A DNA stretch of 34,824 nt from Phil1 sp964600045 (GTDB lineage Bacteria > Bacillota > Clostridia > Christensenellales > CAG-138): the NCBI GenBank assembly GCA_964600045.1, contig CAZRHS010000014.1:1-34824 (forward strand), written 5' to 3'. Within the stretch, counting starts at the first letter, position 1. Each line of letters opens with the position of its first letter. The position numbers and the translations under genes were made by a program. The notes under the pieces are model-generated. The model searched no databases. It was not told where the DNA came from and saw only the letters and a list, made by a program, of their open reading frames with translations. Below, one piece after another: positions 1 through 6,449 of the stretch.

Positions 1-18
1 GGTAGGAGGTTATAAGTT

Positions 19-252
19 ATGGCAAATGAGTACAAGTGGCGCGGTAACATTATACTCACGGTTCAAGAAGGATGTGAATTTGAACGCATTTTAGTGAAGT
101 ATAATTGCGCTAACCCAAGTCAATTTTGCAAAAAAATTGTAAGTGGCGAAATACCATTGGCTGATACGCAAACAGACGAAACGGCAGCGTTAAAAGTAAA
201 GGTAGCACAATGTGAGCGTATGTTAATGGAAATCAAAAAATTATTACCCTAA
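19..252 (+). CDS. small hypothetical protein (77 aa)
   Basis: I do not recognise this protein. It begins with ATG behind an AGGAGGT ribosome binding site and ends just before a clear intrinsic terminator, so it is probably a real gene. The 77 residues show a short basic N-terminus, an NPSQFCKKIVSGEI stretch that resembles small helical accessory proteins of mobile elements, and a C-terminal amphipathic helix. It contains three cysteines but no metal-site spacing. Its codons are AT-rich (AAA, TTA, AAT) compared with the genes to the right. With the broken gene behind it, and the 3' end of a tRNA gene facing it, it may belong to a mobile element or its remnant; that part is inference. Confidence 0.6.
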   Translation: MANEYKWRGNIILTVQEGCEFERILVKYNCANPSQFCKKIVSGEIPLADTQTDETAALKVKVAQCERMLMEIKKLLP

Positions 253-270
253 CTAACCGTAGCACTCTAA

Positions 271-304
271 AGCCCGTACGAAAAAATCGTGCGGGCTATT
301 TTAT
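271..304 (+). terminator. intrinsic terminator after the first small gene
   Basis: An 11-bp arm AGCCCGTACGA pairs with TCGTGCGGGCT across a short A-rich loop, with one G-U type pair, and is followed by ATTTT. It lies 18 bases after the stop of the 77-residue gene. Confidence 0.85.
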
Positions 305-331
305 ACCCCAAAATCAAGGAGATTTTTCAAA

Positions 332-585
332 ATGTTTAGGAATTGGTTTAGGAAACTCGTGAGACGTAGCGCCGAGCAAACAAAAAGTAAATCGAATCGC
401 ATCTGCGAAAACGGAAACAAAATGGAATTCGTTTTTTTGACAGGTACGACGATGCTGTGCACTATGTCAACGAGCAGGCGAAGCTGCTTGAGGTGTGTGG
501 AAAAATTGAGTTCAGATATAACACGAAAAAGCCTAGACAAATCAATACTTTTTCACTACTTTTATCAACACGTTTTGTCATATAA
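332..585 (+). pseudogene. small gene disrupted by a frameshift at a T7 run
   Basis: An AAGGAG site at 316-321 precedes ATG at 332. The frame reads as a plausible basic N-terminus up to residue 35 (..CENGNKMEFV). At the run of seven T's (432-438) the reading sense moves to another frame, which continues FDRYDDAVHYVNEQAKLLEV.. and stops at 585. The second part has a typical amphipathic, charged protein pattern. The uninterrupted original frame instead becomes a low-quality Ser/Thr/Arg/Cys-rich tail that runs to 601. One extra T (or two fewer) would give a single protein of about 83 residues. The function is unknown. It could be a true pseudogene, a phase-variable or slippage-decoded gene, or a sequencing error in the homopolymer. 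Confidence 0.55.
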
Positions 586-602
586 GCCTAAAAAGGCATA
601 AC

Positions 603-634
603 AAAAAACCTGCTATCGAACGATAACAGGTTTT
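603..634 (-). terminator. terminator of tRNA-Pro(GGG)
   Basis: On the minus strand, AAAACCTGTTATCG pairs with CGATAGCAGGTTTT over a TT loop. This is a 14-bp stem with one U-G pair, running directly into T's, just past the CCA end of the tRNA. Confidence 0.85.
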
Positions 635-637
635 GAG

Positions 638-714
638 TGGTCTGGGTGAGAAGATTCGAACTTCCGGCCTCTTGAACCCCATTCAAGCACGCTACCAAAC
701 TGCGCCACACCCAG
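638..714 (-). tRNA. tRNA-Pro(GGG)
   Basis: The minus strand folds as a 77-nt tRNA with acceptor CTGGGTG/CACCCAG, discriminator A, and an encoded CCA at 640-638. The anticodon stem CTTGA/TCAAG closes the loop ATGGGGT, giving anticodon GGG. It has its own promoter and terminator and is separate from the tRNA operon to the right. Its 3' end faces the AT-rich small genes at 1-600, which is the orientation expected if an element had integrated there. Confidence 0.95.
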
Positions 715-744
715 ACGATCTTGGTTGCTTCAGCAACCTTGTAT

Positions 745-773
745 ATATTACCACCAACGCATTAGTTTGTCAA
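745..773 (-). promoter_or_regulatory. promoter of tRNA-Pro(GGG)
   Basis: On the minus strand, TTGACA (773-768), a 17-nt spacer and TAATAT (750-745) form a near-consensus sigma-A promoter. A perfect small hairpin, GGTTGC-TGAA-GCAACC at 738-723, lies between it and the tRNA. Confidence 0.88.
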
Positions 774-811
774 CTATTGTTTTTGTATATTTCATGCGGT
801 GGCAAAAAAGC

Positions 812-1378
812 TTACATCATGTGCTCTATCAGTATTTTTACGCCTATGCCGACCAGTATAATTCCGGCCAAAATTCCGGCACTTTTTTCAAATATCGATC
901 CGACCTTTTTGCCAATAAGCACGCCAACAGAAGAAATGGTGAAAGTTACAACGCCGATAATAGCGGAGGAGGACCATATACTTACACCGGTAAGCGCAAA
1001 GCTGATACCCACGGCAAGGGCATCTATACTTGTGGCTATGGCCATAACAAACAGATTCTTTGTGCCGAACGGATCAGATACCTTTTTCTCTTCATCACCG
1101 CCCTTGGCAGCTTCTATAATCATTCGTATGCCTATAAACGCAAGCAGTCCAAACGCAACCCAATGGTCGATGGACTCAATATAGGTGCTTACGCTGCTGC
1201 CGAGCAGCCATCCGATAACGGGCATCAAAAACTGAAAGAAGCCAAAGAAGAATCCAAGCTTAACAATGTTCTTCCAGCCAGGAGAGTCGGAAACGATGCC
1301 GCTTGATACGGCAACCGCAAACGCATCCATAGAAAGCGCCACTGCAATCAGCAGCAAATCAACAATGCCGATACCCAT
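812..1378 (-). CDS. mntP: manganese efflux pump MntP
   Basis: This 188-residue, six-helix membrane protein matches the MntP (YebN) family, which exports Mn2+ from the cytoplasm to prevent manganese toxicity. The two-fold internal repeat is visible. Each half carries an Asp-containing helix: ALSMDAFAVAVSSG near residue 18 and ATSIDALAVGISFA near residue 118, the conserved ion-path motifs. A charged cytoplasmic loop (AAKGGDEEKK) separates the halves. The length is normal for the family. ATG at 1378 is preceded by CGGAGGAC. The leader before the upstream tRNA terminator is only about 70 nt, too short for a yybP-ykoY manganese riboswitch, and I see none. No clear promoter could be assigned. Confidence 0.95.
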   Translation of the reverse strand: MGIGIVDLLLIAVALSMDAFAVAVSSGIVSDSPGWKNIVKLGFFFGFFQFLMPVIGWLLGSSVSTYIESIDHWVAFGLLAFIGIRMIIEAAKGGDEEKKVSDPFGTKNLFVMAIATSIDALAVGISFALTGVSIWSSSAIIGVVTFTISSVGVLIGKKVGSIFEKSAGILAGIILVGIGVKILIEHMM

Positions 1379-1451
1379 AAAATCAAAGTCCTCCGTTTTA
1401 GTTCATATTCAATAAAGAAGGCAGGGGAGAATGATAAAATCATTCAGAGTG

Positions 1452-1488
1452 TAAAAGAGAAGGCTCCAATCCAATTGAAGCCTTCTCT
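1452..1488 (-). terminator. terminator of the eight-tRNA operon
   Basis: On the minus strand, AGAGAAGGCT pairs with AGCCTTCTCT (10 bp, with further inner pairs) and is followed by TTTTA. The stem starts immediately at the CCA end of tRNA-Leu. Confidence 0.85.
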
Positions 1489-1574
1489 GGTGCGGGAAAC
1501 AGGACTTGAACCTGCATGAAGTCGCCCTCACACGGACCTGAACCGTGCGCGTCTGCCAATTCCGCCATTCCCGC
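1488..1574 (-). tRNA. tRNA-Leu(CAG)
   Basis: An 87-nt class II tRNA with a long variable arm. The acceptor is GCGGGAA/TTCCCGC, the anticodon stem CACGG/CCGTG encloses TTCAGGT (anticodon CAG), and CCA is encoded. It is the last gene of the tRNA operon. Confidence 0.95.
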
Positions 1575-1580
1575 GAATAT

Positions 1581-1665
1581 TGGTGGATGGGGATGGATTC
1601 GAACCATCGTAGTCTGTGACAACGGATTTACAGTCCGCTCCCTTTGGCCGCTCGGGAACCCATCC
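1581..1665 (-). tRNA. tRNA-Tyr(GTA)
   Basis: An 85-nt class II tRNA with acceptor GGATGGG/CCCATCC, anticodon loop CTGTAAA (anticodon GTA), a long variable arm and encoded CCA. Confidence 0.95.
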
Positions 1666-1684
1666 ACGGCAAATCATTTATCAA

Positions 1685-1760
1685 TGGAGCTGGTGAAGGG
1701 ACTTGAACCCGCAACCTACTGATTACAAATCAGTTGCTCTGCCAATTGAGCTACACCAGC
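1685..1760 (-). tRNA. tRNA-Thr(TGT)
   Basis: A 76-nt tRNA with acceptor GCTGGTG/CACCAGC and discriminator T. The anticodon stem ACTGA/TCAGT encloses TTTGTAA (anticodon TGT); CCA is encoded. Confidence 0.95.
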
Positions 1761-1778
1761 AAACACTGTAATGGCATA

Positions 1779-1854
1779 TGGTGCCTCAGAGTGGAGTCGA
1801 ACCACCGACACAGGGATTTTCAGTCCCTTGCTCTACCAGCTGAGCTACCGAGGC
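1779..1854 (-). tRNA. tRNA-Phe(GAA)
   Basis: A 76-nt tRNA with acceptor GCCTCGG/CTGAGGC (one G-U pair). The anticodon stem AGGGA/TCCCT encloses CTGAAAA (anticodon GAA); CCA is encoded. Confidence 0.95.
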
Positions 1855-1862
1855 AGGAAGTT

Positions 1863-1939
1863 TGGCGACCCGGAGGGGGCTCGAACCCCTGACCTTCAGC
1901 GTGACAGGCTGACGTGCTAACCAACTGCACCACCGGGCC
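1863..1939 (-). tRNA. tRNA-Asp(GTC)
   Basis: A 77-nt tRNA with acceptor GGCCCGG/CCGGGTC and discriminator G. The anticodon stem TCAGC/GCTGA encloses CTGTCAC (anticodon GTC); CCA is encoded. Confidence 0.95.
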
Positions 1940-1968
1940 ATGATTTAAAAAGTTCGAAGCTAAGAAAA

Positions 1969-2045
1969 TGGTGGGCCTTCAGGGACTCGAACCCCGGACC
2001 AATCGGTTATGAGCCGACCGCTCTGACCAACTGAGCTAAAGGCCC
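1969..2045 (-). tRNA. tRNA-Met(CAT)
   Basis: A 77-nt tRNA with acceptor GGGCCTT/AAGGCCC, anticodon loop CTCATAA (anticodon CAT) and encoded CCA. The paired G1-C72 end rules out initiator tRNA. I call it elongator Met; the isoleucine CAT tRNA read through lysidine is the alternative and cannot be fully excluded by eye. Confidence 0.9.
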
Positions 2046-2074
2046 ATTTCTTAACACCCATCGCTATGGGGAAG

Positions 2075-2150
2075 TGGTGACCCCTAGGAGACTCGAACTC
2101 CTGTTACCGCCGTGAAAGGGCGGTGTCTTAGACCGCTTGACCAAGGGGCC
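2075..2150 (-). tRNA. tRNA-Glu(TTC)
   Basis: A 76-nt tRNA with acceptor GGCCCCT/AGGGGTC. The anticodon stem CCGCC/GGCGG encloses CTTTCAC (anticodon TTC); CCA is encoded. Confidence 0.95.
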
Positions 2151-2156
2151 ATATTT

Positions 2157-2233
2157 TGGTCGGGGTGAAGGGATTTGAACCCCCGGCCCCATGCTCCCAA
2201 AGCACGTGCGCTACCGGACTGCGCTACACCCCG
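2157..2233 (-). tRNA. tRNA-Pro(TGG)
   Basis: A 77-nt tRNA with acceptor CGGGGTG/CACCCCG. The anticodon stem CGTGC/GCATG encloses TTTGGGA (anticodon TGG); CCA is encoded. It is the first gene of the tRNA operon, about 30 nt from the promoter. Confidence 0.95.
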
Positions 2234-2263
2234 AAGCACCGTTCGCTCTTAGCGACAAGTGAT

Positions 2264-2292
2264 ACTATACCGCATATCCCTCAGAATGTCAA
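2264..2292 (-). promoter_or_regulatory. promoter of the eight-tRNA operon
   Basis: On the minus strand, perfect TTGACA (2292-2287), a 17-nt spacer and TATAGT (2269-2264). This near-consensus strength is expected for stable RNA. Confidence 0.92.
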
Positions 2293-2360
2293 CACATAAT
2301 TTGCATTTTAATACAAAAAAATCAATATAAAGCATTTATTTGGTAAAAAATGCTTATATA

Positions 2361-2369
2361 TGGTATAAT
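2361..2369 (+). promoter_or_regulatory. extended -10 promoter of rnhA
   Basis: TGGTATAAT is an extended -10 box (TGN-TATAAT). The -35 region 17 nt upstream (2341-2346, TGGTAA) is weak. It lies inside the loop and right arm of an inverted repeat, AAGCATTT..AAATGCTT, at 2330-2355. Confidence 0.7.
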
Positions 2370-2410
2370 TTCTGCATTCGTAAATCAAGTGGTTTAAGGA
2401 GAATCAGTTT

Positions 2411-2854
2411 GTGAAAGAACTAACGATATATACTGACGGAGCCTGTTCCGGCAATCCGGGTCCGGGCGGCTGGGGATCAATACTTATATACAAATCGTTT
2501 GTAAAGGAACTCAGCGGCGCCTGTGCGGACACGACCAACAACCGAATGGAGCTAACGGCAGCCATAGAAGCCTTAAATATGCTCAAAGAACCTTGTAAGG
2601 TTCGGCTGTATTCGGACAGCGCGTATCTTTGCCGTGCGTTCAATGAAAGCTGGATTAAAAGCTGGACTAAAAACAACTGGAAAACATCTTCCGGAAAACC
2701 TGTGGAGAATCGCGATCTTTGGGAAAGATTAATTGAGCTTACAGGCGAACACGATGTCAGCTTCATTAAGGTTAAAGGTCACAGTGACAACGAAAACAAC
2801 AATCGCTGTGACAAGCTTGCTCGGGAAGCAATAAAAGCGCTTATTTCAAAATAA
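2411..2854 (+). CDS. rnhA: ribonuclease HI
   Basis: RNase HI cleaves the RNA strand of RNA-DNA hybrids, removing R-loops and primers in the cytoplasm. The 147-residue length is typical of the bacterial single-domain enzyme. The DEDD metal site is visible: Asp in IYTDGACSGNPGPGG (residue 9), Glu in NRMELTAAIEAL (about 47), Asp in YSDSAYL (about 68) and the last Asp in NNRCDKLAREA near the C-terminus. The basic Trp-rich handle (WIKSWTKNNWKT) is present, and KVKGHS carries the conserved His. The start is GTG at 2411, nine bases after AAGGAG (2396-2401), and the promoter is the extended -10 just upstream. It is followed by a large inverted repeat and a recombinase gene. Confidence 0.97.
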   Translation: MKELTIYTDGACSGNPGPGGWGSILIYKSFVKELSGACADTTNNRMELTAAIEALNMLKEPCKVRLYSDSAYLCRAFNESWIKSWTKNNWKTSSGKPVENRDLWERLIELTGEHDVSFIKVKGHSDNENNNRCDKLAREAIKALISK

Positions 2855-2887
2855 TTGCTAAAAAAACTAATTTTAGACTTGATTTTG

Positions 2888-2929
2888 ATATAACTATTCG
2901 TTAAACTTGTGTTTAGCGAATAGTTATAT
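2888..2929 (+). repeat. 42-bp near-perfect inverted repeat upstream of the recombinase gene
   Basis: Left arm 2888-2906 and right arm 2911-2929 pair over 19 positions around the 4-nt spacer TTGT. The outer 13 bases, ATATAACTATTCG, are perfectly inverted; the inner six have a single T/G pair. No T-run follows, so it is a poor intrinsic terminator for rnhA. It lies 24 nt before the tyrosine recombinase start and could be an operator, a recombinase binding site or a stable RNA hairpin. Confidence 0.9.
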
Positions 2930-2953
2930 ATTGAAAGGACAGGTCCCTCTTTT

Positions 2954-4006
2954 ATGGCCAACCAAACTTTTGATTCCGCCCAGTACAAACAATACATGCT
3001 GCAGCTAAAGCATCTGATTTCGGAATTGCCGGCGTTCTGCGCCGAGTTTTTTCGCGGCATAGAAAATGAAACGCTCATCAGAACCCGCGTAGCTTATGCA
3101 GGCGATATTAAAAACTTCTTTTTGTTCTTAATAAAGGAAACATCTAAGTTTGATTATGACGATATCCGTTCCCTCACCCTTTCGGATATAGATACGGTCA
3201 GCGTTACCGATATTGAAATATATCTAAGCTATGTGAGCGTTTACGTTGATGATGAAGAACGGGAAAAAGTTAATCAGGAGCGTTCAAAAGCGCGAAAGCT
3301 ATCAAGCCTTCGTTCACTTTATAAATACTTTTATAAAAAAGAGAAACTCACCCACAACGCGCCCTCACTTGTTGATCTGCCGACAATCAGAGATAAGGCC
3401 ATAATTCGCCTTGAACCGAACGAAGTTGCCGATTTGCTTGATATTGTGCAAAACGGCGACGGACTGACAGAAAAGCAAAAAGCTTATCATAAAAAAACGC
3501 AGGCTCGTGACCTGGCGATACTTACTCTTTTTCTGGGTACGGGAATTCGTATAAGTGAACTCGTTGGGATAGACATGGACGATATAAACTTCACCTCAAA
3601 CGAGTTTTCTATTATACGCAAAGGCGGCAAGCAGGATATTTTGGTGTTCGGAGATGAGGCTCGTGAGGCGCTGCTGCAATATATGCTCGACAGGGAGCAT
3701 ATTCAAGCGGCTCCCGGGCACGAAAACGCTCTTTTCCTCTCGCTGCAAAAAACTCGCATTACCGTGCGGGCTGTGGAAAATTTGGTTGAGAAATACGCTA
3801 AAATCGCAGTTCCTCTAAAGAAAATATCGCCGCACAAGCTAAGAAGCACGTACGGCACCAATCTTTACAGAGAAACCGGAGATATATATTTGGTAGCCGA
3901 CGTTCTCGGCCACAAGGACGTTAATACAACGCGCAAGCACTACGCCGCCGTATCTGAGGACAGGCGCAGGCTTGCCGCAAAAGTAATAAAGCTTAGAGAT
4001 GATTGA
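2954..4006 (+). CDS. XerC/XerD-type tyrosine recombinase
   Basis: Site-specific DNA recombinase of the phage-integrase (tyrosine) family, 350 residues. The N-terminal SAM-like core-binding domain is at about 35-135 and the catalytic domain at about 150-345. The catalytic set is complete: Arg199 (GTGIRISEL), Lys near 223 (RKGGKQ), His294 and Arg297 (SPHKLRSTYG), His320 (VLGHKD) and nucleophile Tyr330 (TRKHYAAV). The size and lack of extra domains suggest a Xer-type chromosome-dimer or housekeeping recombinase rather than an element integrase, but it is slightly longer than classical XerC/D. ATG at 2954 has only a loosely spaced AAAGGACAGG upstream. The large inverted repeat just before it may be a target or operator. 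Its stop abuts the stop of the convergent gene with no gap. Confidence 0.9.
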   Translation: MANQTFDSAQYKQYMLQLKHLISELPAFCAEFFRGIENETLIRTRVAYAGDIKNFFLFLIKETSKFDYDDIRSLTLSDIDTVSVTDIEIYLSYVSVYVDDEEREKVNQERSKARKLSSLRSLYKYFYKKEKLTHNAPSLVDLPTIRDKAIIRLEPNEVADLLDIVQNGDGLTEKQKAYHKKTQARDLAILTLFLGTGIRISELVGIDMDDINFTSNEFSIIRKGGKQDILVFGDEAREALLQYMLDREHIQAAPGHENALFLSLQKTRITVRAVENLVEKYAKIAVPLKKISPHKLRSTYGTNLYRETGDIYLVADVLGHKDVNTTRKHYAAVSEDRRRLAAKVIKLRDD

Positions 4007-4387
4007 TTAGTGATGGCTGTGGCGTATATGCGAAACGTGTTCGCTCTTTTTACGTACGCCGCGGAAGCCTATCGGTTCAATAAGCTCCTCCTCTACCGTT
4101 TCGACCTTCTCGCCGTTTCTTTCGGCTTCTTCCGCCGCTCGCAGCTTCTCTTCCCACTCCGCCACAAGCTCCGGATCTATATCCAGGGGCTCTATCGGCT
4201 CGTTTATCTCTTCATCATCTTCCCCCGGGGTAAAAACTCTTATAGACTCGGGATCAAAATCAGCAAGGACCTCAGTATAATCCGCGCCGTTTTTATTTAC
4301 GCACTTCATGCAATTGTCGCATACCTTGTTCGGATCAAGGTCGCACATATCCCCTTCCGGGGTCCTATATGGCTTTTTATCACTCAT
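4007..4387 (-). CDS. small acidic Cys/His protein divergent from lexA
   Basis: A 126-residue cytoplasmic protein that I cannot name. I chose ATG at 4387 (MSDKKPYRTPEG) because AAAGGAATGG lies just upstream; the longer frame to 4444 has no ribosome site. Near the N-terminus C15, C23, C26 and C29 (..VCDNCMKCV) form a likely metal knuckle. The middle is strongly acidic with a helix rich in Glu/Ala (about 70-105). The tail is His-rich (HVSHIRHSHH, five His in ten), which would also suit metal binding. Its promoter region shares a LexA box with lexA, so damage-inducible expression is likely. It ends tail-to-tail with the recombinase at zero distance. Confidence 0.75.
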   Translation of the reverse strand: MSDKKPYRTPEGDMCDLDPNKVCDNCMKCVNKNGADYTEVLADFDPESIRVFTPGEDDEEINEPIEPLDIDPELVAEWEEKLRAAEEAERNGEKVETVEEELIEPIGFRGVRKKSEHVSHIRHSHH

Positions 4388-4432
4388 AATCGTTACACCA
4401 TTCCTTTGTAAAACGTCCCGTAAATTCAGTTG

Positions 4433-4461
4433 AATACAGAACAAAAGTTTGCATCAGCCAA
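4433..4461 (-). promoter_or_regulatory. candidate promoter of the acidic Cys/His gene
   Basis: On the minus strand, TTGGCT (4461-4456), a 17-nt spacer and TGTATT (4438-4433). The boxes are weak, but the LexA box 4439-4450 lies within the spacer, so LexA binding would block it. Confidence 0.5.
4439..4450 (+). promoter_or_regulatory. LexA box (Cheo-box type)
   Basis: GAAC-AAAA-GTTT fits the Gram-positive LexA operator GAAC-N4-GTTY. It overlaps the -35 element of the lexA promoter and sits in the spacer of the divergent promoter, the arrangement expected for lexA autoregulation. Confidence 0.8.
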
Positions 4462-4477
4462 CAGCTTATGCTATAAT
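4449..4477 (+). promoter_or_regulatory. lexA promoter
   Basis: TTGCAT (4449-4454), a 17-nt spacer and TATAAT (4472-4477), with an extended TGC before the -10. It overlaps the LexA box on its upstream side. Confidence 0.85.
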
Positions 4478-4521
4478 TGACCTGCAGATATATAATACCA
4501 CAATCCAAGGAGGTTAGCCAT

Positions 4522-5154
4522 ATGCGCAAATCCGGTGAAACACAAAAAGCGGTATATAATTATATAAAAGAGTTCATATCCGTTAACTCTTACCCGCCGA
4601 CCGTACGCGAAATAGGGGCTGCGCTTGGTCTTAAATCCACCTCCACTGTGCATATGCATCTATCAAATCTTGCCGAAAAAGGGCTTATAATCTGCAACCC
4701 GTCAAAGCAGCGTACCATAACTCTTCCCGAGAATGCATTTAAGCATACTGCCGATACCGATATGCAATCAGTACCGCTGGTTGGCTGCGTAGCCGCCGGC
4801 ATGCCGATATTGGCTGTTGAAAGTATTCAGGATTATTACCTTATGCCGAAGCATCTGCTGAAAGGTGCCGAGGAAAACGAGGTATTCATGTTAACCGTTC
4901 ATGGTCAAAGCATGATAGAAGCCGGCATAAACGATGGCGACACAATAGTGGTTCATCGCGGAATGGCCGTTGAATCCGGGGAAATAGGCGTTGTACGCGT
5001 TTCGGGTGAGGATGCAACCTTAAAGCGCGTATTCTATGAGAAAAACGATAAAATAAGGCTGCAGCCCGAAAACAGCGGCATGCAGCCAATTATCGTTAAT
5101 ATTAAAGATGTAGAAATAATCGGTAAGCTTATAGGTCTTTACAGGCAGTATTAA
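4522..5154 (+). CDS. lexA: SOS repressor LexA
   Basis: Transcriptional repressor of the SOS response. RecA filaments trigger its self-cleavage after DNA damage. The 210 residues comprise an N-terminal winged helix (about 1-65, with PPTVREIGAALGLKSTSTVHMHLSNL as the recognition region) and a C-terminal S24 peptidase domain. The cleavage bond is Ala92-Gly93 (CVAAGMP), the nucleophile is Ser130 (HGQSM) and the general base is Lys168 (ATLKR). The start is ATG at 4522 after AAGGAGG; the in-frame ORF extending upstream has no ribosome site. It is autoregulated through the LexA box at 4439. The stop overlaps the stop region of the convergent PLP-lyase gene by 4 nt. Confidence 0.97.
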   Translation: MRKSGETQKAVYNYIKEFISVNSYPPTVREIGAALGLKSTSTVHMHLSNLAEKGLIICNPSKQRTITLPENAFKHTADTDMQSVPLVGCVAAGMPILAVESIQDYYLMPKHLLKGAEENEVFMLTVHGQSMIEAGINDGDTIVVHRGMAVESGEIGVVRVSGEDATLKRVFYEKNDKIRLQPENSGMQPIIVNIKDVEIIGKLIGLYRQY

Positions 5155-6449
5155 AGCTTTGCGATGCCGTTCTTTATAAGATCCGTAAGTACCATCATAA
5201 CCGCAAGAGAGCAATGCTCGTATGTTAACCCGCCCTGCACATATGCTGTGTAGGGTTTTCTTATGGGCGCATCCGCACTGAGCTCTATTGACGAACCCTG
5301 TACAAATGCCCCTGCGGCCATTATAACCTGAGACGTATATCCCGGCATATCCCACGGTTCGGGCACAGCGGCAGAGTCAACAGGCGATGCGCTCTGTATG
5401 CTGCGGCAGAATGATATAAGTCCTTCAGCCTCGTTAAAACGAACTGCCTGGACTATATCGGAACGCTTCGCATCCGATGCCGGCATTGTTTCCATTCCGA
5501 GCATTTCAAATACACGCGCAAACAACGCCGCACCCTTTAAGGCTTGAGCGGTAGTATGCGGTGCCATATACAATCCCTGATAGAACGGACGATAGCTTGC
5601 CGCGTAAGAACCTACCTCGCGGCCCATTCCTGGCACTGTGAGCAGGTTCTCTATTCGTTTGATATATTTTGCCTTTCCCGCTATATATCCGCCTGTGGGT
5701 GCAATTCCGCCGCCAGGGTTCTTTATCAGTGAACCCGCTATTATATCGGCCCCAACGCTCAGCGGCTCAACAACATCCGTAAATTCGCCGTAACAGTTGT
5801 CAACAAATATAGCTATATCTGGCTTTTTCTGTTTAACAATCTTGAATAGCGGTGCCATATGCTCATTTACAAGCAATGAATCACGCCAAGCGTATCCGCG
5901 CGAACGCTGAACATAAAGCACGGCGGCGTTTTTCTTCTCTATCATGTCAAGCACACCGGCTATATTTATGCTTCCGTCCTCAGTCAGATCAACGTAGTCA
6001 AATGTTACGCCTTGTTTTTTTAATGAATGCGGATGGTCTCCGCTCAACCCTATCGCGTTTTCAAGAGTATCATATGGCTTCCCAGACGCCGCAACTACCG
6101 CATCTCCCATCTGGCAAAGTCCCGAGAGGGCCAAATAGAGTGCGTGTGTTCCGGATGTAATCTGGGGCCTAACCAGAGCATCTTCCGCAAAAAGAGCATG
6201 CGCAAACAATCTGTCAAGCGTATCGCGCCCGGTATCATCATAACCATAACCCGTAGTTGGCGCAAAATGTCTAAGACCAACATTTTCTTCTTTGAATCCG
6301 GCTAAAACCCTGGCAAAATTTACCTCTGCCGCAGCGTCTATTCGTTCAAAAACATCTTTTATACTATTTTCGGCCGTACGTACGAATTCATAAGCCTGCC
6401 TGGATATGCCCAATTCATGTACTATTGCGTTTATTCCCTCATTAGTCAT
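5151..6449 (-). CDS. methionine gamma-lyase family PLP protein (aluminium-resistance type)
   Basis: A fold-type I PLP enzyme, 432 residues, of the Met_gamma_lyase family (often annotated aluminium resistance protein or YnbB). This family habitually sits beside hfq and miaA in Firmicutes. The PLP lysine is Lys243 in SLIKNPGGG, with the cofactor-ring Asp217 in FVDNCYGEF and phosphate contacts in the TSGTHAL segment (residues 98-104). The exact substrate is unsettled for the family; Cys/Met gamma-elimination is inferred from homology. It is the last gene of the miaB-mutS-mutL-miaA-hfq operon and overlaps hfq by 8 nt. It runs tail-to-tail into lexA with a 4-nt overlap, and no terminator is visible between them. 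Confidence 0.9.
   Translation of the reverse strand: MTNEGINAIVHELGISRQAYEFVRTAENSIKDVFERIDAAAEVNFARVLAGFKEENVGLRHFAPTTGYGYDDTGRDTLDRLFAHALFAEDALVRPQITSGTHALYLALSGLCQMGDAVVAASGKPYDTLENAIGLSGDHPHSLKKQGVTFDYVDLTEDGSINIAGVLDMIEKKNAAVLYVQRSRGYAWRDSLLVNEHMAPLFKIVKQKKPDIAIFVDNCYGEFTDVVEPLSVGADIIAGSLIKNPGGGIAPTGGYIAGKAKYIKRIENLLTVPGMGREVGSYAASYRPFYQGLYMAPHTTAQALKGAALFARVFEMLGMETMPASDAKRSDIVQAVRFNEAEGLISFCRSIQSASPVDSAAVPEPWDMPGYTSQVIMAAGAFVQGSSIELSADAPIRKPYTAYVQGGLTYEHCSLAVMMVLTDLIKNGIAKL

Noticed and set aside
301..540. Minus-strand ORF of 79 aa
   Set aside because: An antisense reading of the frameshifted small gene, without a ribosome site.
633..1306. Two long plus-strand ORFs (183 and 193 aa) across tRNA-Pro and mntP
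   Set aside because: They run through a tRNA gene and antisense to mntP, which is a clear family member; no ribosome site and no recognisable protein pattern.
1379..1451. Manganese (yybP-ykoY) riboswitch in front of mntP
   Set aside because: The leader is about 70 nt with no matching conserved elements or terminator.
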